In this document: in pieces, positions 17,945 through 23,726 of the stretch | Position numbering within the stretch: the first letter of the stretch is position 1 | Layout: every line of letters begins with the position of its first letter | Source of the DNA: a virus | Length of the DNA: 25,524 nucleotides | IMG/VR virus record: IMGVR_UViG_3300032241_002251 | Span: 1-25,524 of that record | Strand: one strand, 5' to 3' | Program-made: the position numbers and the translations under genes | The notes under the pieces: model-generated | Seen by the model: the letters and a program-made list of their open reading frames with translations, nothing else | Databases searched by the model: none | Told to the model about the DNA's origin: nothing

Positions 17945-18667
17945 ATGCCAGATTTCAGCACCGAGTCGCTGCTCTACCCCTTGACCAAAGGCGAGTTCCA
18001 CGGCAACCAGTATGTCGAGGTTCCAACCGAAGGGGAAACGCCCACACCGAGGCCGCCGGTTGGACAGTTCCAACTCACCCCCGATGAAATGAGATCGCTC
18101 GCCAGAGAACTCAGTGAGGCCGTCGGACAGAACGCAGCGCAGGATTTGTGCGCCGTCAAGATTTCCAAAATGCTTGGGTTGGACAAACCGGCTACCGAGG
18201 TCACCGAGCCGCTGAACAGACCACCAGACCTTCTTCGTGGCTGTGACCCGCAGGGCGCAGAAACCCTCCTCCGACCATTGGAACACTACGGCAACGGCGG
18301 TGGGTCAGCCTACGGCAACGGGATTTATACGGCGCATAGCAGGCCGGTCGCAGAGCAGTATGTCGAAGGTGCGATGGTGCAAATGTGGCTCAATCCCGGA
18401 GCGAAGATCGCAGAGGGGGACATGGCAAAGCCATTTGAGCAATATGAACGCATCATGCGGGCTTTCAGCGAGGAACGGCGTTCCGGTCATGGAGGTATGT
18501 CGGTTGACGACGCTGTGGCGTTAGGGCGTTTTATGGAGCAGCCAGCCAACTTTGCACTTTCCTGCGGCTACCAAGGCTGGAAAGGTGCCCACACGGTCAT
18601 CTTTGACCGCTCGGCACTGACCATCAGGATTGAGAAGCGTCAGCGCAACAAAGATTTCTCCTACTGA
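17945..18667 (+). CDS. Tagged ADP-ribosyltransferase-like protein
   Basis: The 240-residue protein begins PDFSTESLLYPLTKGEFHGNQYVEV, joining the FST tag to the FHGNQY motif. After a Pro-rich linker and a helical domain (44-88) comes an ADP-ribosyltransferase-like pattern: DLLRGCD (Arg98, the NAD-contacting first motif), GSAYGNGIYTAHSRPVAEQYV (middle STS-like position, about 120-140) and a later strand-rich region ending VIFDRSALTIRIE. Some phage ADP-ribosyltransferases, such as the T4 Alt and Mod group, modify host RNA polymerase or other targets, and some enter with the DNA. A clear catalytic Glu (R-S-E third motif) is not obvious, so activity is unproven. The tag supports virion delivery only as an inference. 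Confidence 0.65.
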   Translation: MPDFSTESLLYPLTKGEFHGNQYVEVPTEGETPTPRPPVGQFQLTPDEMRSLARELSEAVGQNAAQDLCAVKISKMLGLDKPATEVTEPLNRPPDLLRGCDPQGAETLLRPLEHYGNGGGSAYGNGIYTAHSRPVAEQYVEGAMVQMWLNPGAKIAEGDMAKPFEQYERIMRAFSEERRSGHGGMSVDDAVALGRFMEQPANFALSCGYQGWKGAHTVIFDRSALTIRIEKRQRNKDFSY

Positions 18668-18697
18668 GCATAAGACGGGAAAACGAGCAAGTCGTAG

Positions 18698-18720
18698 TAG
18701 CATTTCCCTAGCGGAAAGGA
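18698..18720 (+). promoter_or_regulatory. -10-like element and ribosome site before tagged gene
   Basis: TAGCAT (18698-18703) resembles the other -10 boxes, without a clear -35. GGAAAGGA (18713-18720) is a strong ribosome-binding site six bases before ATG 18727, so this gene is not leaderless, unlike several others. Confidence 0.4.
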
Positions 18721-18726
18721 CTTCTC

Positions 18727-18816
18727 ATGACAAACTCATTTCACATCGACGATCTTGACCCGATCGGCAAGTCGGCCTCAAACATTCTGAAGGGTGGACC
18801 GGGTTCGGGTCGCCAC
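18727..18816 (+). repeat. Tag-coding direct repeat, copy A
   Basis: The first 90 bases of this gene align closely, in frame, with 19588-19677; most differences are at third positions. A more diverged copy starts at 1228. The repeat ends where the protein sequences diverge, so the tag behaves as a mobile or recombining 5' cassette. Confidence 0.75.
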
Positions 18817-19557
18817 CCCGGCGGGTTGAGCGTTGGCGACAAGAACTCCCGTGACCACTACCAAACCGTGATTATGCGGGCATCTAACTTGGCGCACGAT
18901 GCCGATAGCCACAAGGACGTGGCGCAACTCCACCGCAACGCTACGATCAACTTGCTTCAGCAAGCAACGAAGGCATCGCAGACGGGCGACGCAGCGAAAC
19001 TCAAAGCAGTTTCCGAAGCCATCAACCAACACCTGCTCGCAGCAAACGCTCACGAGGAAGCGGCGGAACACTTTGCGGCTGGAAAGAGCAGCAGCGATTG
19101 GAAGCACACCTTGGCGCAGCGGGCTAGCGACTATGCCGATCTGGCAACCCGACGCATTGACGAGGACGACGACACGGTGGGCAAGTCCTCCGTTGTGAAG
19201 GGTGGAGAAGGCTCAGGCCGTCACCCGTTCAGCGAATACGTCTCGCTCAGCAACCAAGCCTCAGAAGCCACGAAACTCGGCGACCACGTTCGAGGTGGAA
19301 AGCCCGACCACTTTGAGGCTTCCCGTCACCACCAGCGCATCGCTCGTGCCCTCGAAGATGGTGTGAAGATGATCGACGGTGCTCGTGGCGTGTCTCGCCT
19401 CCGGTCGTCTTTCGAGAAGGGTGCGCAGGCTCACCGTGACGCTGCCGCCGCACACCTCGCCGTCATGAGTGGATCGGGTGACGAGCGAACCGCACAACTC
19501 ATGACCGAAAAGGCCGAGAAGGCTTCCATGAAGGCTGACGACCTCAACTACTCTTGA
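18727..19557 (+). CDS. Tagged two-module helical protein
   Basis: The 276-residue protein starts with the class-one tag (SFHIDDLDPIGK, ILKGGPGSGRHP). Residues 40-147 are an Ala-rich helical module (AANAHEEAAEHFAAG). At 156-167 VVKGGEGSGRHP repeats the second half of the tag, and a second helical module (168-276) follows with AQAHRDAAAAHLAV. Both modules look like small bundles and the second half may be a duplicated unit. His spacing (H236/H243) matches that in other tagged proteins. The repeated GSGRHP at a domain border would suit a protease site, but no cleavage is shown. Function is unknown. Confidence 0.7.
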   Translation: MTNSFHIDDLDPIGKSASNILKGGPGSGRHPGGLSVGDKNSRDHYQTVIMRASNLAHDADSHKDVAQLHRNATINLLQQATKASQTGDAAKLKAVSEAINQHLLAANAHEEAAEHFAAGKSSSDWKHTLAQRASDYADLATRRIDEDDDTVGKSSVVKGGEGSGRHPFSEYVSLSNQASEATKLGDHVRGGKPDHFEASRHHQRIARALEDGVKMIDGARGVSRLRSSFEKGAQAHRDAAAAHLAVMSGSGDERTAQLMTEKAEKASMKADDLNYS

Positions 19558-19587
19558 ACCACCCACCTGTGGAAGATTGGAAATCCC

Positions 19588-19677
19588 ATGAACGACTCAT
19601 TTCACATCGACAGCCTTGATCCCATTGGCAAGTCAGCCTCAAACATTCTGAAGGGTGGGCCGGGTTCGGGTCGTCAT
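19588..19677 (+). repeat. Tag-coding direct repeat, copy B
   Basis: Partner of 18727-18816. A 20-base core around CAGCCTCAAACATTCTGAAG is nearly unchanged between the two copies. Confidence 0.75.
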
Positions 19678-20130
19678 GCCGCAGAGGGCCATTACGCCGC
19701 TCTTGCCACCAATCCTTACATCAACACGGACACCGATCGTAGTGATGGCGGGGCATCTCTCGCTGCGTGGATGCTGGCAAGACACGCCGCCGACATGCAT
19801 CAGGGCGGCGCTACGGGGGAGCCTGTCGCTAGAGCGCACAAGGCTGCGGCATTTGAGCACCGAATCGCCCAACAAGTCATCAACAACGCCCTTGAAAAAG
19901 AAGATGATCTCGTCAAGCGGGGGCAGATGAAAGCGGCGATTTATGCTCACCGCCAAGCAGAACAAACTCACACCTACGCTGCCGCCGCTGAAAACGAAAG
20001 ATTTCCCAATAGTCCCATTACACGGGATACCAGCATGATGGCTGCTGGCATGAGTCTTCTGGCCAACGACCTGACCCACAACGCAGGTGTAGACCTTGGC
20101 GATGAGTTCCCTGCTTCAGAGGTCCGATGA
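19588..20130 (+). CDS. Tagged Ala/His-rich helical protein
   Basis: The 180-residue protein has the class-one tag (SFHIDSLDPIGK, then KGGPGSGRHAAEG). The cargo is a predicted helical bundle with H84/H91 (AHKAAAFEH) and H121/H128 (AHRQAEQTH), the same H-x6-H pattern as in the proteins at 18727 and 14253. No enzymatic motif is visible. A purine-rich GGAAGATTGGAAA lies before the start, and the stop overlaps the next micro-ORF (ATGATGA). It is probably co-transcribed with 18727 and likely a distant paralog of its helical modules. Confidence 0.7.
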   Translation: MNDSFHIDSLDPIGKSASNILKGGPGSGRHAAEGHYAALATNPYINTDTDRSDGGASLAAWMLARHAADMHQGGATGEPVARAHKAAAFEHRIAQQVINNALEKEDDLVKRGQMKAAIYAHRQAEQTHTYAAAAENERFPNSPITRDTSMMAAGMSLLANDLTHNAGVDLGDEFPASEVR

Positions 20131-20183
20131 TGAGCAACCCTTTTCGCACTCAGGAACTACTGAAATCCCCATTCGCCAGTTGA
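20127..20183 (+). CDS. Micro-ORF that is almost only a tag
   Basis: An 18-residue frame reads MMSNPFRTQELLKSPFAS. It resembles the FST-type tag (compare MSDFSTDALL) but ends in a stop where the cargo would begin. It overlaps the previous stop by ATGA and the next gene begins two bases after its own stop, so ribosomes would pass through it. It may be a remnant of a tagged gene that lost its cargo, or a functional small peptide. The start could be 20127 or 20130. Confidence 0.45.
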   Translation: MMSNPFRTQELLKSPFAS

Positions 20184-20184
20184 G

Positions 20185-20403
20185 ATGACCCAATGGTGGT
20201 CGTGGTGTCTAGACGGCCTCGGGCTGACCTGCACCTACCTCGTTGGTAGAAAGTTCTGGTGGGGTTGGCTCTGCTATCAGGGCTACAACGCCGTGTGGAT
20301 TACTTACGCCATCACCACTCGGCAGTGGGGCTTCCTGCCCGGCTGCATCGTCTACGCCACCCTCAACCACAAGAACATGAGGGCGTGGCGCAAAGACACT
20401 TGA
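20185..20403 (+). CDS. Small Trp-rich membrane protein
   Basis: This 72-residue protein is rich in Trp and Tyr, with two predicted membrane segments (about residues 8-33 and 35-58) and a basic C-terminal tail (NHKNMRAWRKDT). Small two-helix proteins of this type are common in actinophages, and some are holins. The Trp-rich, non-charged character does not distinguish a holin from another membrane factor, and no endolysin lies beside it. Confidence 0.6.
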   Translation: MTQWWSWCLDGLGLTCTYLVGRKFWWGWLCYQGYNAVWITYAITTRQWGFLPGCIVYATLNHKNMRAWRKDT

Positions 20404-20429
20404 CGGGGGTTCATGCCACCTGCTAGGTT
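20400..20429 (+). promoter_or_regulatory. Leaderless promoter TTGACG-18-TAGGTT
   Basis: TTGACG (20400-20405), 18 bases, TAGGTT (20424-20429), then six bases to ATG 20436. The -35 overlaps the stop codon of the membrane-protein gene. It probably drives the small-gene operon that follows. Confidence 0.75.
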
Positions 20430-20435
20430 GTCGCC

Positions 20436-20831
20436 ATGAGTGACTTTGACCACTTGGTTCCCGACCAAGCCTTACTCAATGAAGTCTGGGAAGCCGCCAA
20501 ACTCCTAGGCTACCTCACCATGCGGGTAGATGAAATGCTCGCCAAGCGGTGCAAGTTGGAGAAGGAAGCGATCAGTCGCCGCCTCGCCTACGACGAAGCA
20601 GAACTCATGCGCCAAATGGTGCAGAACGAAGTGTCGCTAGAGGACTACGCCGAGAAAAGCGTTCAGCGGCTCCGCATCCACATCGACGCTTACGGTGAAA
20701 TAGATGCCGCCCACAAAAACAACTCCAACCGGTTCAAGCAGACCGTTCAGGATAAGTTGGAGGAAGGCAAACTCAACGCCGTGATCTCGTTCACCATTGA
20801 CGACTTAGAGGGGAACCCCAATGCCGATTAG
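20436..20831 (+). CDS. Helical protein of unknown function
   Basis: The protein has 131 residues, almost all helical (VWEAAKLLGYLTMRVDEMLAKR, DEAELMRQMVQNEVSLEDYAEK). Its N-terminal VWEAAK segment shares an exact 19-base DNA match with the gene at 22024. It begins directly behind a leaderless promoter and is the first gene of an operon. It overlaps the next gene by 11 bases. No known family is recognised. Confidence 0.65.
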   Translation: MSDFDHLVPDQALLNEVWEAAKLLGYLTMRVDEMLAKRCKLEKEAISRRLAYDEAELMRQMVQNEVSLEDYAEKSVQRLRIHIDAYGEIDAAHKNNSNRFKQTVQDKLEEGKLNAVISFTIDDLEGNPNAD

Positions 20832-21156
20832 CGAACAGTTCCTCGCCCAAGCCGAACGCAAAGAGGAGAACCTGCAACAGTTCGCTAGGGAAATCTCCGA
20901 GGCAACCAACCTGACCCACGGCGAGAAGGTTATCCAAATCCTGTTCGCCCACTACGCCTTTCAGTCCGAGATCACGGAGTTGGTCGCTGCACTCGGACCA
21001 GACGAAGCCACCGTCGAACTCCGCAGCATCATCTACGGCGGTTTCACCGCACTCAACAATGTCGTAGCCACCATTCAGGCAAACGGACTCCTTCCAGCCC
21101 TTATGGACGGGAGCAAAGTCGAGCCTGTAGCACTTGACCAAGGGAGCGAAGCGTGA
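20821..21156 (+). CDS. Helical protein of unknown function
   Basis: The protein has 111 residues. The sequence is helical (SEQFLAQAERKEENLQQFAREISE, VIQILFAHYAFQSEITELVAALG) with a C-terminal acidic tail. GAGGGGAA sits before the ATG, inside the preceding gene. The stop overlaps the next GTG. I see no catalytic motif; it could be a small adapter partnering the gene at 20436. Confidence 0.65.
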   Translation: MPISEQFLAQAERKEENLQQFAREISEATNLTHGEKVIQILFAHYAFQSEITELVAALGPDEATVELRSIIYGGFTALNNVVATIQANGLLPALMDGSKVEPVALDQGSEA

Positions 21157-21308
21157 GCAAGCACAAGGAAGCCCGCAGCGAGGACAGTGAAATCCTCGAA
21201 AAGGCTCGCAACTACATGAAGCACCTCACTTTGGAGTATTACCGAGGCAACCTGCAAGATGTGTCGAAGCGTCTGCTGCTAGAGCGCATCAGCGAGCAAC
21301 TGAAGTGA
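21153..21308 (+). CDS. Short charged helical protein
   Basis: A GTG start overlapping the preceding stop (GTGA) gives 51 residues: VSKHKEARSEDSEILEKARNYM, then EYYRGNLQDVSKRLLLERISEQLK. AGGGAG lies six bases upstream. The helix pattern and tight coupling support a real gene, though no family is recognised. Confidence 0.55.
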   Translation: MSKHKEARSEDSEILEKARNYMKHLTLEYYRGNLQDVSKRLLLERISEQLK

Positions 21309-21310
21309 TA

Positions 21311-21350
21311 CCAAACGGTGCTACACTTGCTAGTTCACCTCACCGTTTGG
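21311..21350 (+). promoter_or_regulatory. Perfect 10-bp inverted repeat around a -10-like box
   Basis: CCAAACGGTG (21311-21320) and CACCGTTTGG (21341-21350) are perfect reverse complements, separated by 20 bases that contain TACACT (21322-21327). The right arm ends in TTTGG, immediately followed by AGAG, so it covers half of the ribosome site GGAGAG for ATG 21361. It could be an operator for a dimeric repressor or an RNA hairpin that hides the ribosome site. Confidence 0.55.
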
Positions 21351-21360
21351 AGAGCGAACC

Positions 21361-21495
21361 ATGCTCGTACTCGACCCGATCACGAAGCAACTGTGCCGCC
21401 GCCCTCGCTGCGGTCACGACAGAAACGACCACACCGACGAAGGTTGTCGCCAGTGTGAGTGCATCCACTACCGTTGGTCGCCAAACGCCGCATAA
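21361..21495 (+). CDS. Small Cys/His zinc-binding protein
   Basis: The 44-residue frame MLVLDPITKQLCRRPRCGHDRNDHTDEGCRQCECIHYRW has Cys and His spaced as in actinophage zinc proteins: C-x4-C-x1-H, then H, then CxxCxC-x1-H. It has GGAGAG before the ATG, within the inverted repeat structure. I infer metal binding. Function is unknown. Confidence 0.65.
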   Translation: MLVLDPITKQLCRRPRCGHDRNDHTDEGCRQCECIHYRWSPNAA

Positions 21496-21570
21496 CGCTA
21501 TCTGCTGCGGACACAACCTTTCTGGCTGCATCGGTGGCCGAGTTCCAAACCAAACCCTAGGAGGGGCACA

Positions 21571-21789
21571 ATGAACATTGGAGATTACGTCGAGGCAACC
21601 GACGACATTCGTGAGCCGCTCGGCGATCACCTCGTCAACCAAGGCAAGCGTGGGCATGTCGTCCGTGTCGCCGCCCACGGCGGACCATACCCCTACGAGG
21701 TTCTGTGGGAGAACAGCCGCCTGACCACCTTCGTCAACTCGTTCGATGTGGTCGTCGTCGAAGCAGCACCGGTGGCAGACGAGGGCTGA
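21571..21789 (+). CDS. Small SH3-like phage protein
   Basis: This 72-residue product begins MNIGDYVEATDDIREPLGDH and has GKRGHVVRV and YEVLWENSRLTTFV strands, the pattern of a small SH3-like beta barrel used to bind DNA or protein. AGGAGGGG lies eight bases before the ATG. The 75 bases before it hold no gene. Function is inferred only from fold-like spacing. Confidence 0.6.
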   Translation: MNIGDYVEATDDIREPLGDHLVNQGKRGHVVRVAAHGGPYPYEVLWENSRLTTFVNSFDVVVVEAAPVADEG

Positions 21790-21790
21790 G

Positions 21791-22027
21791 GTGTCTATTT
21801 CAGCACCGGACATGGTGAACCACCCACCGCACTACACGTCGGACAAATCCGGCGTAGATTGCATCACCATCACGCAGCACCGCAACTTTTGCGTCGGCAA
21901 CGCTATCAAGTATTTGTGGCGAGCAGGGCTAAAGGACGCAGAGAACCCGGACAAGACCATTGAGGACTTGAAGAAGGCCGTGTTCTACATCAAACAAGAG
22001 ATCACCCGACTAGGAGGACAGCCATGA
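21791..22027 (+). CDS. DUF3310 (SaV-like) protein
   Basis: The core MVNHPPHYTSDKSGVDCITITQHRNFCVGNAIKYLWRAGLKD plus the KTIEDLKKAVFYIKQEI helix is the hallmark of DUF3310 (VNxPxHY, GNAxKYxWRAG, DLxKAxxYI). It is common in phage nucleotide-metabolism or replication regions; its biochemical role is not established. GTG 21791 is used because AGGG lies just upstream; an internal ATG at 21812 would still keep the whole domain. The stop overlaps the next ATG. Confidence 0.85.
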   Translation: MSISAPDMVNHPPHYTSDKSGVDCITITQHRNFCVGNAIKYLWRAGLKDAENPDKTIEDLKKAVFYIKQEITRLGGQP

Positions 22028-22269
22028 CGAGAAACTCAAACGCAGTCTGGGAAGCCGCCAAAAGTGCCGAACTGCACCTGACGGCGGTGCGTTGCTACAT
22101 TAGCCTGAAGTCTAAGCCAGAGGGCGTTCCGGTTGAGGAATGGATGAAGCAAGACGAAACACCCGTCGATATTCACATTCCGGCGAAGGACATTGACGGT
22201 GAAATCGCCTTCCACACCCTTGCAGCGCAGGTTCACGCTTCCCTTGCTATTGCGGCGGCGCAACAGTGA
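22024..22269 (+). CDS. Small unknown protein
   Basis: The 81-residue product (MTRNSNAVWEAAKSAELHLTAVRCYISLKSKPEGVPVEEWMKQDE...) has a helical start and end and an extended middle. VWEAAK and its DNA match the gene at 20436. AGGAGG precedes the ATG by seven bases, within the DUF3310 gene. Function is unknown. Confidence 0.6.
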   Translation: MTRNSNAVWEAAKSAELHLTAVRCYISLKSKPEGVPVEEWMKQDETPVDIHIPAKDIDGEIAFHTLAAQVHASLAIAAAQQ

Positions 22270-22349
22270 ATAGCGTTCTCGCCTATTTCGCAGGCGTGAT
22301 CGCAGGGGGAGTTTTCACCTTGGCTGCCATTGGCGGTTGGCTGCGGTGA
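22266..22349 (+). CDS. 27-residue membrane peptide
   Basis: A GTG overlapping the previous stop gives VNSVLAYFAGVIAGGVFTLAAIGGWLR, a single hydrophobic helix with Gly-rich faces and one terminal Arg. Both ends overlap neighbours (GTGA on each side), which strongly favours translation. It may be a tiny membrane regulator, antiholin or subunit. Confidence 0.55.
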   Translation: MNSVLAYFAGVIAGGVFTLAAIGGWLR

Positions 22350-22522
22350 GGGGCTTTCGGGGAGAGTGGGTCATCAAGCCCAACGGCAAGCATTACACCA
22401 TCGTCGGCGTGAAGCGGCTACCCCGTAAGACCAAGAAGTTCTGCACCACCGTCCTGAACCAGTTGGACGGCACCTGCGTCATGACCAGCACCGCCTACCT
22501 AGAGCATTGGAGCAACAGGTGA
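22346..22522 (+). CDS. Small basic beta-rich protein
   Basis: The 58-residue frame begins GTG overlapping the previous stop: VRGFRGEWVIKPNGKHYTIVGVKRLPRKTKKFCTTVLN. It is basic and likely beta-rich, so nucleic-acid binding is possible but unproven. Its stop overlaps the next GTG. Confidence 0.55.
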   Translation: MRGFRGEWVIKPNGKHYTIVGVKRLPRKTKKFCTTVLNQLDGTCVMTSTAYLEHWSNR

Positions 22523-22776
22523 TTACCTGCGTGAACTGCAACCAGCCCATCGTCCTACTGAGCAACGGGGAGTGGATGCACGCCCCACCGTTCTCGATGC
22601 CCTGCGGCATTATCCCGGAGCCAGCACCACAGCCACCTCAGCAAGCCAACCTCAGTGAACTCATGGATCAACTCCGCCACAAAGAGGCAGAGTTGGCCTA
22701 CCTGAAGAAGCAGAAGGCGATGGTCAAGTTCGAGGTCAAGATGTTGCGTAGGTTGGTGGAAAGAGCAAAGCAGTAG
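22519..22776 (+). CDS. CxxC protein with C-terminal coiled coil
   Basis: The 85-residue product starts VITCVNCNQPIVLLSNGEWMH, a CxxC half-site that with the later MPCG could bind zinc. After a Pro/Gln linker (EPAPQPPQQ) comes a coiled-coil helix (LMDQLRHKEAELAYLKKQKAMVKFEVKMLRRLVERAKQ). The GTG start overlaps the previous stop; an upstream TTG at 22507 is a weaker option. This zinc-head plus coiled-coil plan suggests a dimeric adapter or regulator. Confidence 0.6.
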   Translation: MITCVNCNQPIVLLSNGEWMHAPPFSMPCGIIPEPAPQPPQQANLSELMDQLRHKEAELAYLKKQKAMVKFEVKMLRRLVERAKQ

Positions 22777-22808
22777 TAGGTTATGTTGCCTAGACCGGGG
22801 GTGAACCA

Positions 22809-22964
22809 ATGCACTGCGAGCACACAACCGTCATCGTCCGCACAGGTCGCTACCACGCCTATAAGCCGTGTTGGTGCGGCACAAAGCCCCCATACACCGA
22901 TGCTGAAATCGCCCACTACCTTCTCGGCGCACCACTAACCGATCCAAAGACGGGAACCCCATGA
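22809..22964 (+). CDS. Small Cys/His protein
   Basis: The 51-residue frame MHCEHTTVIVRTGRYHAYKPCWCGTKPPYTDAEIAHYLLG has CxxH and CWC, a plausible metal site, then a short helix. GGGGGTG lies just before the ATG. The stop overlaps the next ATG. Confidence 0.55.
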   Translation: MHCEHTTVIVRTGRYHAYKPCWCGTKPPYTDAEIAHYLLGAPLTDPKTGTP

Positions 22965-23101
22965 AGTTCTACACACTCCGCAACTACAACCCGATGTTCG
23001 GGCTGAACATCCAAAAGTTCGACGGCAAGTGGGGTTTCTACCTCGACCTCGGGCATCATTCATTGGTCTTTGAGCAAGGCCGACCTGAAAAGGAGTTCTA
23101 G
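22961..23101 (+). CDS. Small aromatic protein
   Basis: The 46-residue frame MKFYTLRNYNPMFGLNIQKFDGKWGFYLDLG has alternating strand-like residues. It overlaps both neighbours (ATGA, then TAGTG). No family is recognised. Confidence 0.5.
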   Translation: MKFYTLRNYNPMFGLNIQKFDGKWGFYLDLGHHSLVFEQGRPEKEF

Positions 23102-23265
23102 TGGCGACCCCGATCCCCTCAGACCACGAACGCTGCACCTGCTACCACGGACTAGACGACCACGATCAGGACGGTTGGGGTAAGTGCACGGTAGAGAACT
23201 GCCGCTGCTCTGCGATGGAGCCTGAAATCCTCGGACACCCCGACGCTCCGGCAGGTCGCTTCTAA
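23101..23265 (+). CDS. Small CxC/CxC zinc-binding protein
   Basis: The GTG at 23101 shares its G with the previous stop. The 54-residue product has ERCTCYHGLDDHDQDGWGKCTVENCRCS: two Cys-rich knuckles with a His between, a known pattern in actinophage small proteins. Its stop TAA overlaps the next ATG. Confidence 0.6.
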   Translation: MATPIPSDHERCTCYHGLDDHDQDGWGKCTVENCRCSAMEPEILGHPDAPAGRF

Positions 23266-23411
23266 TGGCAGACATTGAGGTTGATTTCACCGACGAGGAA
23301 TACGCCCTCATCAAAGAGGCGGCTGATCGCAACGGTGAAACCGTGCAGGAGTTCTGCGAGCGTGCCGTCGCTCGGTTCATCGAGGATCACCGAGGCGAAC
23401 TTTCCGCTTGA
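23265..23411 (+). CDS. Ribbon-helix-helix DNA-binding protein
   Basis: The 48-residue frame MADIEVDFTDEEYALIKEAADRNGETVQEFCERAVARFIED matches Arc/CopG ribbon-helix-helix: one strand (IEVDF), then EEYALIKEAADRNG and ETVQEFCERAVARFI helices. Such proteins dimerise and repress promoters. The start overlaps the previous stop (TAATG). Its stop codon lies inside the -35 of the next promoter, so it may control that promoter. Confidence 0.7.
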   Translation: MADIEVDFTDEEYALIKEAADRNGETVQEFCERAVARFIEDHRGELSA

Positions 23412-23437
23412 CCCCCCACTGCTCGGAGTGCTAGAGT
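23408..23437 (+). promoter_or_regulatory. Leaderless promoter TTGACC-18-TAGAGT
   Basis: TTGACC (23408-23413), 18 bases, TAGAGT (23432-23437), six bases to ATG 23444. It overlaps the end of the ribbon-helix-helix gene. Confidence 0.75.
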
Positions 23438-23443
23438 AGGGTT

Positions 23444-23704
23444 ATGACTAAACGCCCGATCCGGCTGCTGGTAAGCCGTGAGCAAGCCGAGCAAATCTTG
23501 GCGTGGTATGACGAACTGCCAGCAGATACCAACGACAACGAACAAGCAGCACTCGCCGCCAGCATTGAGCGAGCCATCGAGCAGCACGATGACGAAATGG
23601 AGCGTGAAGCCCGCTACGCCGAGCGTCAGAAGGGTAACAAAACCGACCCTGCATTGGCTACGGCTGCTCGTCATACTCGGATGTTGTTCGGGGGCAAACT
23701 ATGA
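23444..23704 (+). CDS. Small helical charged protein
   Basis: This 86-residue product (TKRPIRLLVSREQAEQILAWYDEL, then a long acidic helix QHDDEMEREARYAERQKG) has no recognised family. It begins six bases behind a clear promoter and is probably leaderless. The stop overlaps the next ATG. Confidence 0.6.
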   Translation: MTKRPIRLLVSREQAEQILAWYDELPADTNDNEQAALAASIERAIEQHDDEMEREARYAERQKGNKTDPALATAARHTRMLFGGKL

Positions 23705-23726
23705 ACCAGCAAGAGCGAGATGCCCT
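23696..23726 (+). repeat. 31-bp direct repeat, copy 1
   Basis: The 31 bases starting AAACTATGAACCAGCAAGAG recur unchanged at 23926-23956 and cover the start codon of both genes. Confidence 0.85.

Noticed and set aside
22777-22808. Possible tRNA or attachment site in a small gap
   Set aside because: Too short for a tRNA, and no repeat partner was seen.
23060-23380. Minus-strand 106-residue frame
   Set aside because: Lies across three coupled plus-strand small genes with better signals.
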